In this document: in pieces, positions 1 to 13,105 of the stretch
Layout of the letters: each line of letters starts with the position of its first letter
Numbering within the stretch: the first letter of the stretch is position 1
Notes under the pieces: model-generated
Told to the model about the DNA's origin: nothing
Database searches by the model: none
What the model saw: only the letters and a program-made list of their open reading frames with translations
From: Acanthochlamys bracteata
Lineage: Eukaryota; Streptophyta; Magnoliopsida; Pandanales; Velloziaceae
Assembly: GCA_019914995.1 (NCBI GenBank)
Contig: CM034127.1
Coordinates: forward strand, 8,804,001-8,868,000
Direction: 5' to 3'
DNA length: 64,000 nt
Made by a program: the position numbers and the translations under genes

Positions 1-147
1 CACTTCAGCAGAACTCTAGAAGAATTTGCAGAATGGGACGGGTCATAGAGCAACTCAAACTCTAAAAGGTTACGAATAAGTATAAACTTTAATATAGGTA
101 CGTTCTAGTTTCAATAAAAAGACTTCATTTACTAGAAAGAGTAAACA

Positions 148-400
148 AAAGTACGTTTGGCTTTCCATTTTTTCAATAAAATTTTTTAATTTTTAATTTT
201 ATATTTTTAATACATATTTTATAAGTATTTAAAAAATTTATTTAAAACTTTAGAAAGTGTAGAAAAATTTTACATAATAAGATCTTTTTATTACATATTT
301 TTATTATTTTTTAGAAATTAAAAAAATAGAACTTATTTTTCAAAAAAAATATTTTTTATTTTAAAAAAATTTTATTTCATAAGCAATTTTAAACACATCA
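148..400. repeat. AT-rich MITE-like element (family member a)
   Basis: This is an extremely AT-rich block that opens near a TACGTTTGGCTTT sequence and closes near TTTCATAAGCAATTTTAAACAC. Its centre reads TTACATAATAAGATCTTTTTATTACAT, which recurs closely in the block at 8028-8307. It carries no ORF. Exact ends and a target duplication cannot be set by eye. Confidence 0.4.
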
Positions 401-788
401 AAAACTGACGCATCAAATAATTACTTAAAGTAGTATTATCTTAGAACTGCAGGATAAGATAACTGAAGTATAGCTAACGTTCAATACATAGTGCAGACAA
501 GCCATTTACATTTCCAACAGATAAAACCATGTCAAACAAGAATGACACTGAGCAGAAGGATCATTTGTTAAAACATCATCGCTTTTGGGTAGACACCAGA
601 CTATAGTAAAATTCAGAAACGTAGAACTTGCAGGTATGATAGACAATAATGTCAAGAACATTTTGAAAGGGAAAATAATGCCAAATAAAACTAAAACAAT
701 GACTTAAGGCAGATGACCATGGACCCAAAGTAGAACTGTGAAGAACCACTATCCAATAACGCATTTTACGCGAACAAACAGGGTCCTT

Positions 789-1640
789 ACACGTAGAGCG
801 TTTATTTTCAGTGTATTTACTTTGAAGTAAACTTATTTTTTTGAACAAAATTAAATTAGAAATTTTTAATAAAAAATAAATTTGTATATATTAATTTTGT
901 AATAATTATAAATTTTAAATTAAATTTTGAAAAAAAATTGATAAAAAAATTATTTTAAATGTTTTTATTTTATATTAAAAATTAGTTTGAAAAAAATAAA
1001 ATTTGAGTGATACATGCGCCTTCACTTAGCACAAACCCGTAGAACGTTTGATATTTCACTCACCATAACTCGTAGAGCGTTTGATAATAAAGTTGTAAAT
1101 GTAAACAAGACTAAACGGACTAGTCCATCAGCTGACTTAATCAGCTATGCAATATAAGACCAACTTTATCGATCCACCAAATGGCTCGTCCCACCTAGAG
1201 ATTTTTTCATTATTTCAACAACATACCGTTGACAATAAAAGAAATTTGATAATTAAAAATATTTATAATTTATTTTATTTAATAAATAATTTTTTAAAAT
1301 TATTTTTATTTTTTATTTTTTATATAACATAAAAATTAAAATAAATAAACAAATAAAGCTAAACCATCAAATGTAACTGAACCGAGCCACCTAATTCGAC
1401 TGTAGAAACCAAACATTGTCGGTTCGGCCGGTTCACTTGGCCCGAACAGGTAATGCCAAACTAACCCGCCCATATTTACAACTCTCGGTTTGATAATATC
1501 CAAATGAATCAACTGCATATCCAACATACATCAAGTGGATATTTCGTTCACTACCGCACTATACAGTTCATTATATTTCATTCAGCACAAACCTGTAGAG
1601 CATTTGATAATATCCGAATGAATCAACTGGATATCCAACA
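789..1640. repeat. Degenerate repeated motif, CGTAGAGCGTTTGAT type
   Basis: A short motif close to CGTAGAGCGTTTGAT occurs near 792, 1038, 1071 and 1593. The 1038 and 1593 copies share the longer lead-in AGCACAAACC. A second shared string, TTTGATAATATCC followed by GAATCAACTG and ATATCCAACAT, occurs at about 1488-1530 and 1602-1642. The spacing is irregular, so this looks like an old, scrambled local duplication. I see no gene in 1-1780. Confidence 0.4.
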
Positions 1641-2452
1641 TCAAAAGTTTACTCTGCAACTCCAAAGCATCAATAATAAGTCAACCTTCCAACAGGAGTA
1701 CAAAAAGCTATCAAGTTCTACAAAATGTAAGATCAGGTAATTTGGATAGCATCAACATCAATTGGAACCTTATTTGTCATTTAGTACATATAATACAGAA
1801 GACTTACTATTATCCTTGATGTTAAAAAAAGATGAACACTGCACAAATCAAATAAAAAACTCCACAGACCTAGCATTCTGAATACATGGCAAAGCATTGC
1901 ATCCTTTTGTTCAAAAGAGCTTGCATGGAATGTACAAACACCTACTACTGCTTCATTTTCTACCAGATTGCATGAAGGAAAATACCACACGAAGACAGGG
2001 TATAACTTGACCATGTACCCTGCATAACCTTACCAACACCAAAACAAGACAAGCTTACTCCTACTGACAATGCACAAAGTAGCCTGTAAACGAGAACATG
2101 AAGGTAAAGAGCACAACTCAAACACTTGCTACTACACATAACCAGACCTGTCTAGCTAGACCACATCCATGCTCTCATTTCGAAGGTACCAATAATCAGT
2201 AAACAGCATCCAACATTGGGGTTAAACAATACACTAAATTTCAGTCACACAAACACTAAACTAAACCAACTTGTCATACAGGACTAGTTCTCAGTTAGAA
2301 ATGAAAAACCTAAGCATCAATTCACTACCAGCTATCAACATAAGTACACATCCTAAACCAGCAACACTAACATTCAATATCCAGTAAAACAGTTGATTAA
2401 AGAAGAGAAGACATGCTCAGATGATGTCAAGTCAGATAAACAGATGCACCGT

Positions 2453-5400
2453 CTACTCTTTGGAGGACTTGTTGATGAGAGACTTGTGAATGTGGGGAAT
2501 GACACCACCACCAGCAATGGTACCCTTGATTAGTGTGTCAAGCTCCTCATCCCCACGAATGGCAAGCTGCAAGTGACGAGGAGTTATACGCTTGACCTTG
2601 AGATCCTTGCTTGCGTTGCCAGCCAGCTCAAGCACCTCAGCAGTAAGGTATTCCAGAATAGCAGCAGAGTACACAGCCGCAGTTGCACCGACACGGCCAT
2701 TTGCTGACACACGAGCCTTCAGCTGTCTGTGGATCCTACCCACAGGAAACTGTTCACAAAACCACAAAGATGTCATACTTGCTTCCAATGATTGATATTT
2801 ACCAGGAGAGCAAGCATACTGAAATACTATCCCCAAACAAGAAACAAAAAGGCATATAAAGAGAAGGGTTAGTGGCACTTGTAATATTCAACATCCAACA
2901 GTCCTTTATGGTTAGCAACTCCCCGCAAAAATACATCACAATAGTTGCAAAACAAAATACTTAAGCAAATCACCATAAAATTCATCATCAATAGTTGCAG
3001 AACAGAATATGCTTTAGCTTAGAGTTAGAAATCTGTAGATCATAAATGCATCAGCATGTTCTCAGATCAAAATAAAATAACGAATAGCATATTTCCCCTT
3101 TTACAATAGGTCAAATATCAATATAGTATATGCAAGTTGGTGTACCATTGCAAGCTATCCCAACATGTGCCATATCAAAGTTGGTGTACCATTGCAAGCT
3201 GTACCAACATGTGCCATATCAAAGGAAATCTATATACCAGACGTGACTCAAACCTATTGCTTTTTAGTTTCTGCTTGCTTTTCAAGTAGCCAACTAGAAG
3301 GGATAAAACCATGAACCAAGAGGCATTTACACAACATAGGAGAACAAAAACTTAAGAAGCTACTACTTGCCACAGCATGTTCAGGTAACACAAATCCAGC
3401 AGTTGAAGGATTCTAAAGGAATTCACATGCAAAACCACATGCTAGTAATTTCTGATATATAAATTCAGCTTTAGGGAGTAATTCCTCACCTTTAATATCC
3501 AATCTAAAAAGGCTTTGAAGTCGTTTTTAACAAAACAAAACAAGAGAAGAAACCTTTGGAGAAAGGGGAAGCACAAACAATATATTCATAGCTTCGCATA
3601 GAGACAAAAACAATAACTCCTTAATGCTCTTAATTTTGAAGCACGGACACTTCTAACGAAGTGACAAGTCCATGTCCAACACGTATTGGACACCTAACCG
3701 TCATGACCACAATCGGACTCTTCAAGGATATCTAGAATCCAGTGACATATCATAAGAAACAAATAGAAAAAAATCAACACTTTTTCTTGAAAATGATAGG
3801 TACTCCATTTAGGGGAACTCACTTACTTGAACTACAATAAGTTTTCTCATGTATAATTAGTAGATGAGTATTTTATGCTAATTAAATTTCAACTTGTCAA
3901 TGAGCAACACAGTCATTACAACATCCAAACATGCTTCTATATTATTTATTCGACATATTCCTTCATCTATATTTGCTCACATATATGCTATTGTGAAAAA
4001 CATGCAGATATATTTATACTTTGTATCTAGCACTATTGTATCCTTAATTTTGAGCATTACCATGTCAACAAGTACATAATATCACAACGTGACCAAATAT
4101 ATAAGCTTTAAAAAAGAATGAAAGGGACAAAAAAGGAATTGAGGCATAATTCTGTTAAAATAAGGCAAGCTTCACAAATAACCCTTCAATGTCTAATAAG
4201 AACACTAACTACATAAAACTATAACAAAATCAGATTCCAAACAAGAACTTGGAACAACCACTCAGAGATATACACAAACTAATTCACGTTTTCAAACAAA
4301 TCAAAATGTAATTCTCAAGGCTAGAATGACGCCTACATCAAAGATCCCAGCTTTGTATTTTCTAAGAAGATTCAACACGTCATACGAAATGACAATTTTG
4401 CTAGGGTGATTGTCAAAGAAATAGAGCTTTTCTTTATATAACAAGGCTTCACTGGGTTTGCCAAGAAGCAAGGGGAAAGAAAACTCAAAAAATAAGATTC
4501 TCTACCTATATTCTTTGGACTCATCGTCCAAAGGGGTGAACATGAGTGAAATCACCTGGTTTTCATTTCTTATTCTCTCTGTTTTTTCACTTTACTTTAT
4601 CTCGATCAACATTGCTTAAGAAAATAAATACACCATTATTAACAAATTTGTTTTACTAAATAACTTCCTTGTGCAATTCTCTTCTAACTTCAAGGTTGGA
4701 TATATTGTTCAAATAAATCATAGCTTTGAAAAAAACTATATGTATACATATAACTGGTTTCCATGGGAAATTTTCAATCAAAAATTATTTTGGTAATTTT
4801 CTCAAAATTCTGACTTATTCAAAGATTCGTTTCTAGAACTACAATCCTAAAACTCGTTTTACTAACAACTAACATTTGCAGGTTTAACAAAAACAATGTT
4901 ACTGAGTTTTGTAAGAAATACGTTTTAAAATTGATTTTAGATTGCACCCGAACAAGTATAATTCTACAATCTAGTTTTAGAAAAATTTATTTTCATTAAA
5001 ACTTGCTTAAACTTACACAAGGTCAGAATGTTGAAATTAATGACTATTAAACTCAGAAAAAAGAAGAGCGACAATACAGGTAATCTGGCTAATACATTAA
5101 TGTTCATCCTAATCAATTCCATATATACCCTTACACCACAAGGTTTACATTCATGGAAACGCACTAGTATAAAAAGGGCATTTTGGTAAACTACTTGACT
5201 TTACTTGTTCGAGGAAGCAAACACAGAAGGGCGTCCGGTCAATTAAAAAACACACGAGTCCTACAAAAAACATTTAACTCGATTAGAAAACCCATTCGAG
5301 TCCGAAAGCATCCTAACCGTCATTAATCTTCCTGTGGCATCGATTAAATTATCACTTCGTCGAAACCGAGTCCGGACACCGTGAAAAATCAAGAAATTTA

Positions 5401-5602
5401 GCAAGTAAAAGAAGAAATTTAGAGGGATAAAAAGATGAAGATGACAATTAAATGAAGCAAAAAGAAGATAAAGAGAAAGATAATCGATTACCTGAAGGCC
5501 GGCGCGGGAAGATCTGGAAACCGGTGGTTTCTTCTTGTCCTTGTCCTTGTTTGAAGCTGTTGTCTTCCCAGCCAGAAGCCCTTTCCCTCCCTTACCAGCC
5601 AT
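2453..5602 (-). CDS. Histone H2A variant H2A.Z
   Basis: Coding exons are complement(5492..5602) and complement(2453..2749), joined in phase 0 to give 135 aa. Exon 1 encodes the basic N-tail starting [13 protein letters not shown] and ends at ...RAGLQ with a GTAAT donor. Exon 2 follows a CAG acceptor and starts [11 protein letters not shown]. It holds the whole histone fold: the L1 region after [15 protein letters not shown], the acidic-patch segment [15 protein letters not shown], and the docking segment [13 protein letters not shown]. The [16 protein letters not shown] segment separates H2A.Z from canonical H2A. Known role of the family: it replaces H2A in nucleosomes through the SWR1 complex, marks gene starts and tunes transcription. 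The 2742-bp intron is large and holds a 44-bp tandem duplication and a possible dispersed repeat near 3635-3730. The start is the first ATG and gives the family N-terminus. A 5'UTR intron is possible (acceptor-like TTGTTGCAG just upstream) but unproven. Confidence 0.96.
3137..3224. repeat. 44-bp tandem duplication in the H2A.Z intron
   Basis: Two adjacent 44-bp units (3137-3180 and 3181-3224) start TTGGTGTACCATTGCAAGCT and end CATATCAAAG. By eye they differ at two positions. It is intronic with no coding role and was probably formed by replication slippage. Confidence 0.85.
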
Positions 5603-6540
5603 CTCCGATCACTTTTCCGCTCTTACAACTTGCAGTTCTGCAACAACGGAAGCAATTAATCTCCGGAACTCCCTTCCATACAAATTACTTCAAGAATTTT
5701 TGAGGTAGTAGAAACGGGTAAGCTTGATTTCATTCAGAATTACTTCAAATAATTGCCACATCGAGTTAATCCCCAACACTCCAAATTCATCTAAACATAA
5801 ATCACACACAAAACGATAAATCCAAATTAAAAATACAGAAAGAGCCCAAAATCATTTAATTACAGACAGAAAATAAGTTCATTGGGGCAACCAGAAAAGA
5901 AACTACTCAAATATAACGGAAAATTTTAAAGAAATCAACATCGGACAACATCAAACAGCCCGAATGACAAAAATAAATTTCGAACTCTCGGATTTCGAGA
6001 AGAAATCGAACAAGTGTAGAAGCTTCAGTGTATCTACGAGAAGAAATGCGTTCTACCTTGACTTGGTTGCCTTTGAGAAGGACAGAAAGGTTTGGGCAAA
6101 GAAGAATCTGCCAGAGAAAACAAAATAGAAATGGAAGGAAAAGAGAAAAAGGTTTTATGGTGGGGACAGGGAAATAAATAATGCTAGCGAGAACTGGGCG
6201 GTTTGAAATTAAGGGCGGTAAGTTTTTGGGGGACATTTTGGAAATTTTGAAAATTTCGGTTTTGACAGCGGTGCTCTTCACATTTGCGATAATGCGTTGG
6301 AATGTTAACCGTATACTAGGTAATACGATCAAATTAGGAAGGTTGTTAATGGAAATGAAGTTGAGTTTTGAGGAATTTGTTGTTCGATGGCGGAATTGCC
6401 CTAAGAATGAGAGTTGACTGGCTACTGCAGCCAAGTTAAGAGAGATGACAGGCCCAGCCCAGCAAGAACAAATTGACAATAGCTGAAAGCCCATTTGTTA
6501 GTCCGGCCGGGACGTTTCATAGAGGGTATGTGGCTGTACT
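5603..6540 (-). other. Upstream region of the H2A.Z gene
   Basis: No gene is supported here. On the minus strand it should hold the 5'UTR and promoter of the H2A.Z gene. An AT-rich TTATTTATT stretch near 6170-6182 could act as a TATA-like element, and GC-rich CCGCCC boxes lie just upstream of it (near 6195-6220). The 195-codon minus-strand ORF at 5907-6494 has no recognisable domain and is treated as chance. Confidence 0.35.
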
Positions 6541-9500
6541 TTTCAGTAATTATTTTATTTCTATTTTATGTTTAATTTATATAATAATTTTAAATATTTA
6601 GAAATGCATATAATTTAAATGTTTATATCTACACTTTTATTTCTTTAAGCTAAATTAGAATTTTATTTTAATAAACTCGATTAAAATAACTTTTTAAAAA
6701 GATTTATTTAAACAATTTCAAAAATCATGTAGGAATGCTCCTGGACTCTTTTCAACTATCTACAATTCTATACTCCCATTATTAAAGTAAAATCCTAAAT
6801 ACAGAATCACAAATTTATTATTAGAAAAAACTACAGAAATAGGCTTAGTGGTTACAAATTTCATAATAGAAGTAATACTTTTCAAATAAGGTGGGTAAAA
6901 AGATGATACAGTGGATTAAGTGTGATTTATTTATTCTAAGTTAAATATAAACTGTTCGTAAGTGGAATAAAACTAAGTCCAACACTATCTATATTTAAAT
7001 TAATTGTGCTAAGAAGTCAACTAATGAGTTAAGTTGTATAGTAGTACTTAATTCTTCAGCGTAATTTCGTTTGGCTTTTATTATAAAAAAGTTTCGCTTT
7101 GGTTCTCTAGTTAGTATCATAGTGTAAGAATCGAACAGTACGTCGAACAAAAAAATTATTCAGATCATGAGTTTCATATTGATCCGTCGGATCAATAATA
7201 TTAAAGCGTCGACGGGAGCGAGAAGACTACATCGTTGACGTAATTTTTCGGCCAATAATAATAATAATCACTGCAAAAAATCTAATTATTTTTTACTAAT
7301 AATAATAATAATTATAGACAAAATATCTACTGCCATAATAGTATCACCAATAATAACAGCAACAATAATCACAGTAAAAATTAAAATATTACCATAGCAT
7401 TACCACCACCAACAATAATAATAACAATAAAAATTTATAATGATAAATTATTTAAATAAATTATACGATTAGAAAAAATAAAATTATATAATAGATAAAT
7501 TATAAAATAGACAACCAATTTTTTAGATATACATATTTAAGTCTTAATATTTTATAATATAAAATTAAAAAATAACTAACAATTGATATTTAAAAATGAG
7601 ATATAACTAACTATATGTTTGTATTATCATATCTAAATATAAAATCTTAACTACATATTATCTTTCAACATAAAGCTATTAATAATTATTTTTGCATCAA
7701 AATATCATCAATTTAAATTTTTTTAATTAAATTTTTTATTCATTCAACTCAGTTTGACCAGGACGGGCGGATCGACCGGATTAAAACGGATCAGAACGAA
7801 TTGAAGCGGGCCGATTGAACAGACGATATTTTTGCAAATCCGCACTAATTTATCGTCCAGGTCGACGGTTTTTGGATCGACCCGAATGGTCCGATCTGAG
7901 TTTGACAACTATGATTAGTATACTCTCAATTGTTAACTAAACACCACAATCTAACTAATAATTGTAAAATTATTTATTTAAGATTAAATGTTTCTTTTAT
8001 TAATTGGTATCACTTATCTAAACAATGGGTGCGTTTGACTGTGCTTTTACGAAAAATACTTTCTAATTTTTCAACTTCATCTTGGAAAAATGAATGCATC
8101 TCGACTCCTTTTTTTAATAAATTTTATAATATTTTACAAAATTTATTTTAAATTTTTAAAAAGTATAAAAAATTCTACATTGTAAGATCTTATTATTGCA
8201 TATTTTTATTAATTTTTTAAGGTAAAAAAAGAGCTCATTTTTTGAAATAAAATAAAAATATTTTTTATCTTAGAAAATTACTTTTTATAAGCACCTCCAA
8301 TATTAGTTTAAATTTTAATTTGTTCTGATAAAACAATAATGTAATGAATGAGAATGTTCATAGTATTCCCTGACTAAACCCATAGACTATTGTAGGGCGT
8401 ATTTCAATAATATGAAATCTCATGAAAGTGAATTTCGTGAAAATGAGTTGTCTAAAGTAGACTTTGATGAGAAGTATAGTTTGATAAAGGTATAATTCGA
8501 AGTGATAATTGAAACATGTAAAATAGAATTTAAAGTAATTTGATGGAAGTAGAATTCGGTGTAAAAGTAAAAGCGAAGTTCAAAATGATAATTAAATCAC
8601 GTGAAGTACTAAACTCAAAATTTTGAGGAAGAAAATGAAGCTACCTGGCAATTGAAACAAGCCCTTAGCAGAGTTAATTTTTTGAGTTAAACTATTTTAT
8701 ATATGATATACATTCTACATATCTATGCTTCAAGTAATTATTCTGAAACACTACACAAAGTGCGCATCATTTTAAACACGGTTAGTCCTACGCACAGATC
8801 TGGTACATATTTATACAAGTTCAATAAGAACAAGCAAAAATTAATTTTTTAGAAGTGAATACATCAAAATCACTATTAGAGTATTAGCTGTAGATTTGCT
8901 TGTTGTAACAACAAGTGAGGTAGATAACATTATAGCATAGCATTGAAAATGGGTCTAAATAACGAGTCATGTCGCAGGATTTTCCATGTTGCTATTATAA
9001 AAAAAAACTAGATTATGAAAGTAAAAGTAAATTCTGAGCATTACATAAAGACATACAAATGGTGCTTTGTTACTATATTAAGTTCTGTGCTGGCTTCTTT
9101 TTATTGTTTGAGTGATTGCTATATTGAATTTTTGTGCTTGACCTTTTGTTTGCTTTGTTTCTATGGTACAATGCATCCTTGATGAACCTTTCAATAGCCT
9201 GAGCAGTCCACTCCATGTCTATGTTTTGTCATACTTGTAAAGAAAGTACAAATTTTTTAAGAATTTGGAGATGTTTATGCTAAATTACTTTGATCTATCT
9301 ATGAAGCTTCGGTTATTACATAATGACTAGTAGCAGAGTTGCTTCAATGCTGGATCATCTGCTGGAGGATGCTAACCAAATACCATTTGCAACTCATGTC
9401 TTCAAAATATGGCATGGACAATAAACATCATCACCAACTGATCGATGCTATATACTAATAATATCTAGTAATTGCAATATGCGTTAATCAAAAGTTCAAG

Positions 9501-11473
9501 CAATACCCAAAAACTTGATGTGGATTTCTGATTCCTCAGCTAATGTGGGCACTTAACGACTGTACCTTATGGTTTAGTGATACCCATACATCAGACGCTA
9601 ACAATTAGCAAATATGGTGGATTAATGATTCTATAAAAGTCTTGATCCATTATATGCTAGCTTAGCTATATGTAATGAATGTGAAGCTTGAAGCTTGATA
9701 AACTTGAATGGATGCAGTCTTGCCAGATAGGTCATGCACCATAAAGCATCGTTTCAATTATTTGAAAACATGACTGAATGAAAGATTGAGAGATAATGAT
9801 AGCAATAGTTGGTAAGCATGCTGCTCAATCACTATGAGATCGATCATGGCTGTTTAGGAGTGCTTTTGAAAGGAGCTTTTCTGAAATAGAAATTATTTTT
9901 GTCTTATTTCAATGAAATGAAAAGTAAATAAGTTACTTTTATAGAATGCTTTGCCAAACAGCCTTGGATTAATCTTGATGCATGAACCGATAGCAATAAC
10001 GACGTGTTCCTCAAAACCAAATTTTATTATATTAAGAGTAGAGGTACAAATACGAACGGACCCATCTGAGCTCAATGAATAAATCAGGCCGGATAGGCTC
10101 GGTCCGATTTCGTTTCACAGTCCAGTTCGACCCATTTATACAGTTTATTTTTTTATTTTATATAATAAAAAAATAAATTTTAAAAATAATTATTATTAAA
10201 TAAATAAATATTAAATATTTTTTATTATTAAAATTTATTTAATTAAAAATTATATGATCAAGGTCAATATTGACTTGTTAACATTAAAAGTAACGAGATA
10301 GGCGGGCCGATAATATCGATCCGGTTCTGTCATTATTCACCGAGCAGAACAAGCCCAGCTCTAGACCGATTGACCGAATTTCGAATCAGTCCGTTTGGTC
10401 CGACCCATATTTTCATTTATAATCAAGAATGATTATGATTATTTTTTTCGTACTTTATTGTGCCTTAAGTGGCTGCACTTTGATCTCTCTAGCTCGTATA
10501 TGCTTTGCGTAATTACCATTCTTAATTGTTCATTTTAATGCATAACACTACTCAAATGTGTGCCTTGCTCCTGACTTCTACAACTTGTTTCATCTTTTAT
10601 GAACACAATGTTGCTATACTTGTGATGTCCTTTTACTAATATGAATTATCTTCGTTATGGAAGACGATGTCAGATTTTTTGCGCTGCTTCATTTATTCCT
10701 AATAACATTTATCAAGAGATTACCTTAGGTTCTAAGTTTCATGTATAAGTGCATTACCAGCATGCTTTTCTAAAGGACTTCCAATTTAGGAACTTACGAG
10801 GAACCATTCGAAGTGAATCTTGTATGAACTTTTGGGAAGGCACCTTGCACATGTTAGTGCACATACCAACAAAGTTTGTGTTCTATAAAGACCTACATAG
10901 AAGGAAAAAGAGTGGGAAAGTAAAAAAAAAGCAATGACTTCAAACTTAGCTAAAATTATGAAAGTCTGACACATGACTTATATGTTGACCCAACAATTTG
11001 AATAAACTATTTCACTATTTGATGAAAACAATTGGTATATTGTACATGATTTTTCATTACTGAAACAAAACAGAACACATTCAGATAAGCTAGAGCACTG
11101 TATATATGTAGCAACTATCTAAATTTAACACCGTTGCATTCTTATCCCTGAGAAAGTTATCAATATATGTACTTGAGACATTCAGTTTTAACTTGCAAGA
11201 ACTAGAAACAAAATCTATAGTGTTTACTATATATATGTGTGTGTGCGAGTGAATACATGTGCTCTATGTCTTATGAAGTCAATACATATGCACCATTAAG
11301 CTTCCCTAGCCACTTGGAACATTCATGTCCTAGTTAGAATACAAACGAAGATATTGCTTAGAATTGACGGATCATTTACCTGCATTTGTGGATAAAAACC
11401 ACATTATTCTCTTTTCTTCCTCTATCTCCGATTTTCGAATCTACTTTCATAAGTTTTGCTAATTAGGACTATT
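6541..11473. other. Intergenic, AT-rich, transposon debris
   Basis: No gene can be assembled. The region holds a MITE-like element (8028-8307) and GC-richer patches at 7741-7912 and 10080-10410 with repeated GGCCGGA/GACCCG/GGTCCGA words, which resemble subterminal regions of hAT elements. A minus-strand ORF of 47 codons at 9073-9216 starts MEWTAQAIERFIKDALYHRN and might be an old exon fragment, but I do not recognise it. Confidence 0.5.
8028..8307. repeat. AT-rich MITE-like element (family member b)
   Basis: The left end reads GGGTGCGTTTGACTGTGC and the right end TTTTTATAAGCACCTCC. The core TCTACATTGTAAGATCTTAT is shared with member a and, in part, with the element at 38028. GGTGCGTTTG is also the terminal inverted repeat of the better-defined element at 60865-61093. 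No ORF is present. Confidence 0.5.
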
Positions 11474-11478
11474 AAGTA

Positions 11479-11666
11479 TGTTAGATGATGTAAAATTATT
11501 AGTTTTGTTAGGTTATATTAATTTTTTGTTGTAAACTTATATAAGCCCCAAAGAAAATCTAATGAAACAAGTTTTGCCTTCATTTTGTTATTTGCTGCAA
11601 GGGAGCAGCCGATCCGGTGGCACCTCCACATACGAACCTCCGTTTATTTTTTTTTATACTTTAACA
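11479..11666 (+). repeat. 5' LTR of the 1.6-kb element
   Basis: It starts TGTTAGATGATGTAAAATTA and ends CTTTAACA directly before the primer-binding site. It matches 12921-13105 along its whole length. Confidence 0.85.
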
Positions 11667-11678
11667 TGGTATCGGAGT
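11667..11678 (+). other. Primer-binding site, tRNA-iMet type
   Basis: TGGTATCGGAGT follows the 5' LTR with no gap. It matches the usual complement of the initiator methionine tRNA 3' end (TGGTATCAGAGC) with small differences. Confidence 0.75.
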
Positions 11679-12920
11679 AGGAACTTTCTACTTCGTCTCC
11701 ATCGTTTTCGCGTTCGCGCCTCTTGAATTTTGTTTTCATCGCCACGCTCGATCCGTTTCTGATATGTTTTCACCTACGGGCTCATTCGTCCTCTAAGCCG
11801 ATTTGCTTCTACCTAATCTTCTTCTTCGTCACCGATCTTCCCTCAGCAATGTAGATCTGAAATTTTCGCCTTCGTCGATTGTTCATCTCTGTCCCTTGAT
11901 AACATCAATAAATCCCCACTATTTCAGGTTAGCCTGATTTTAGATCTATCGTTGCCGTTTCCCCTTCTTTGTCTTCGCCGTCTTCATATGAATTGCTACT
12001 CACCTTTGCTTACGTCGGTGTCTCCCCTACTCTTGAAATTTATTTTTGTAAATTCGAAAGGTTGTGATAATGTTATTATTTGTTGTTATTTTGGTTGTTG
12101 GTGTTGATTTTTTTTTTTTTTTTTTTATTGTAGTTGTTATGTTCGGGCTCTTAGTGTTAAGTCTTAGATTTTACTTTTAGTTAGTGCAGCAAAAATTAGT
12201 AGTAGGAATAAAGTTCTAGTTAATGTGTGTGGCTGTTGTGGTGGTGGTGGTGGTGGTGGTGAAATGATGTGTTAATTGCTATGGTTGTTAATTGGTGTTG
12301 TGAAAGAATAAGTATTGCTGATGTAGTGAGCGTGGAGGAGCTTCTGATGACGGGGAGGTCCTTTTGATCCTATTTTTGGTGATGTTGGTGTTTATTTAGT
12401 GTTGTAGTTGGTTGTTGCCGGTTGTTGGTTGTTGTTAGTTGTTGTTGGATTTGATTGATGTTGGTGTTATTATTGTAGATATTATTTGTTGGAATATTAT
12501 TATAAATAGGTATGTGAAGTATAGGGATTCGGAGATGCATACAAGGTGTTTGACGAAATGCTCTATCGGCCTTTCGATTGGAGATGCATTGTTATTTGTG
12601 TCCTAACATTTTGGATTGGAAATATCTTTGTCACAACCCTCTTCTTTATTTATGTTGGTTGTTGCTCGTTCGCTAACTCTGCAATTCTAAATTTATTGCT
12701 GCTACTTGTGGTTCTTTCTTGTAGCTATAGAAATTTGGGTTCTTTCGTCTTGAAAGAGGAGTTATATTTAGTCCCAAAAGAGGCAAATATAACTTGACAT
12801 GGTTTTTTCCTCCTCGATTTCTATTGAAGCAGCTAGCATCAAAAGTGTAATGCAAGTAGCAGAGTTTTATATTTTTATTTGTAAACTCTCAATGCTGGAC
12901 ATCATGAGTTTAAGGGAGTA

Positions 12921-13105
12921 TGTAAGATGATGTAAAATTATTAGTATTGTTAGATTATATTATTCTTTTGTTGTAAACTTTTATAAGCTCCAAAAAAAAT
13001 CTAATGAAACAAGTTTTGCCTTCATTTTGTTGTTTGCTGCAAGTGAGCGGCCGATTTGGCGGCACCACCGGCTGCCCTCTATTTATTTTCTTTTATACTT
13101 TAACG
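12921..13105 (+). repeat. 3' LTR of the 1.6-kb element
   Basis: It starts TGTAAGATGATGTAAAATTA after a purine-rich tract and ends CTTTAACG, next to the AAGTA target duplication. The terminal A has changed to G relative to the 5' LTR. Confidence 0.85.

Larger units (their letters stand above)
11479..13105 (+). mobile_element. Non-autonomous LTR retroelement (TRIM/LARD-like), 1.6 kb
   Basis: Two direct LTRs, 11479-11666 (188 bp) and 12921-13105 (185 bp), flank a 1.25-kb interior. The left LTR is TG...CA; the right one ends CG instead of CA. A 5-bp target duplication AAGTA lies at 11474-11478 and 13106-13110. A primer-binding site TGGTATCGGAG (initiator Met tRNA type) starts at 11667, immediately after the LTR, and a purine tract AAGGGAGTA abuts the 3' LTR. 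The LTR holds a TATATAAG box at 11538-11545. The interior has no gag, protease, integrase or reverse transcriptase signature, so the element must have relied on enzymes made elsewhere. It carries a T-run (about 12107-12126), a TGG microsatellite (about 12237-12260) and a possible short gene-derived segment near 12531. The LTRs differ at roughly one position in eight by eye, so the insertion is old. Confidence 0.85.

Noticed and set aside
1380..1470. GC-rich patch as a promoter or CpG island
   Set aside because: The GGTTCGGCCGGTTC words resemble hAT subterminal debris seen elsewhere in the window; no gene follows.
5907..6494. 195-codon minus-strand ORF upstream of H2A.Z
   Set aside because: No domain, odd composition, and it overlaps the expected promoter and 5'UTR; best explained as chance.
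12237..12260. TGG microsatellite as a coding poly-Gly/Trp tract
   Set aside because: It lies in the non-coding interior of the small LTR element with no flanking reading frame.
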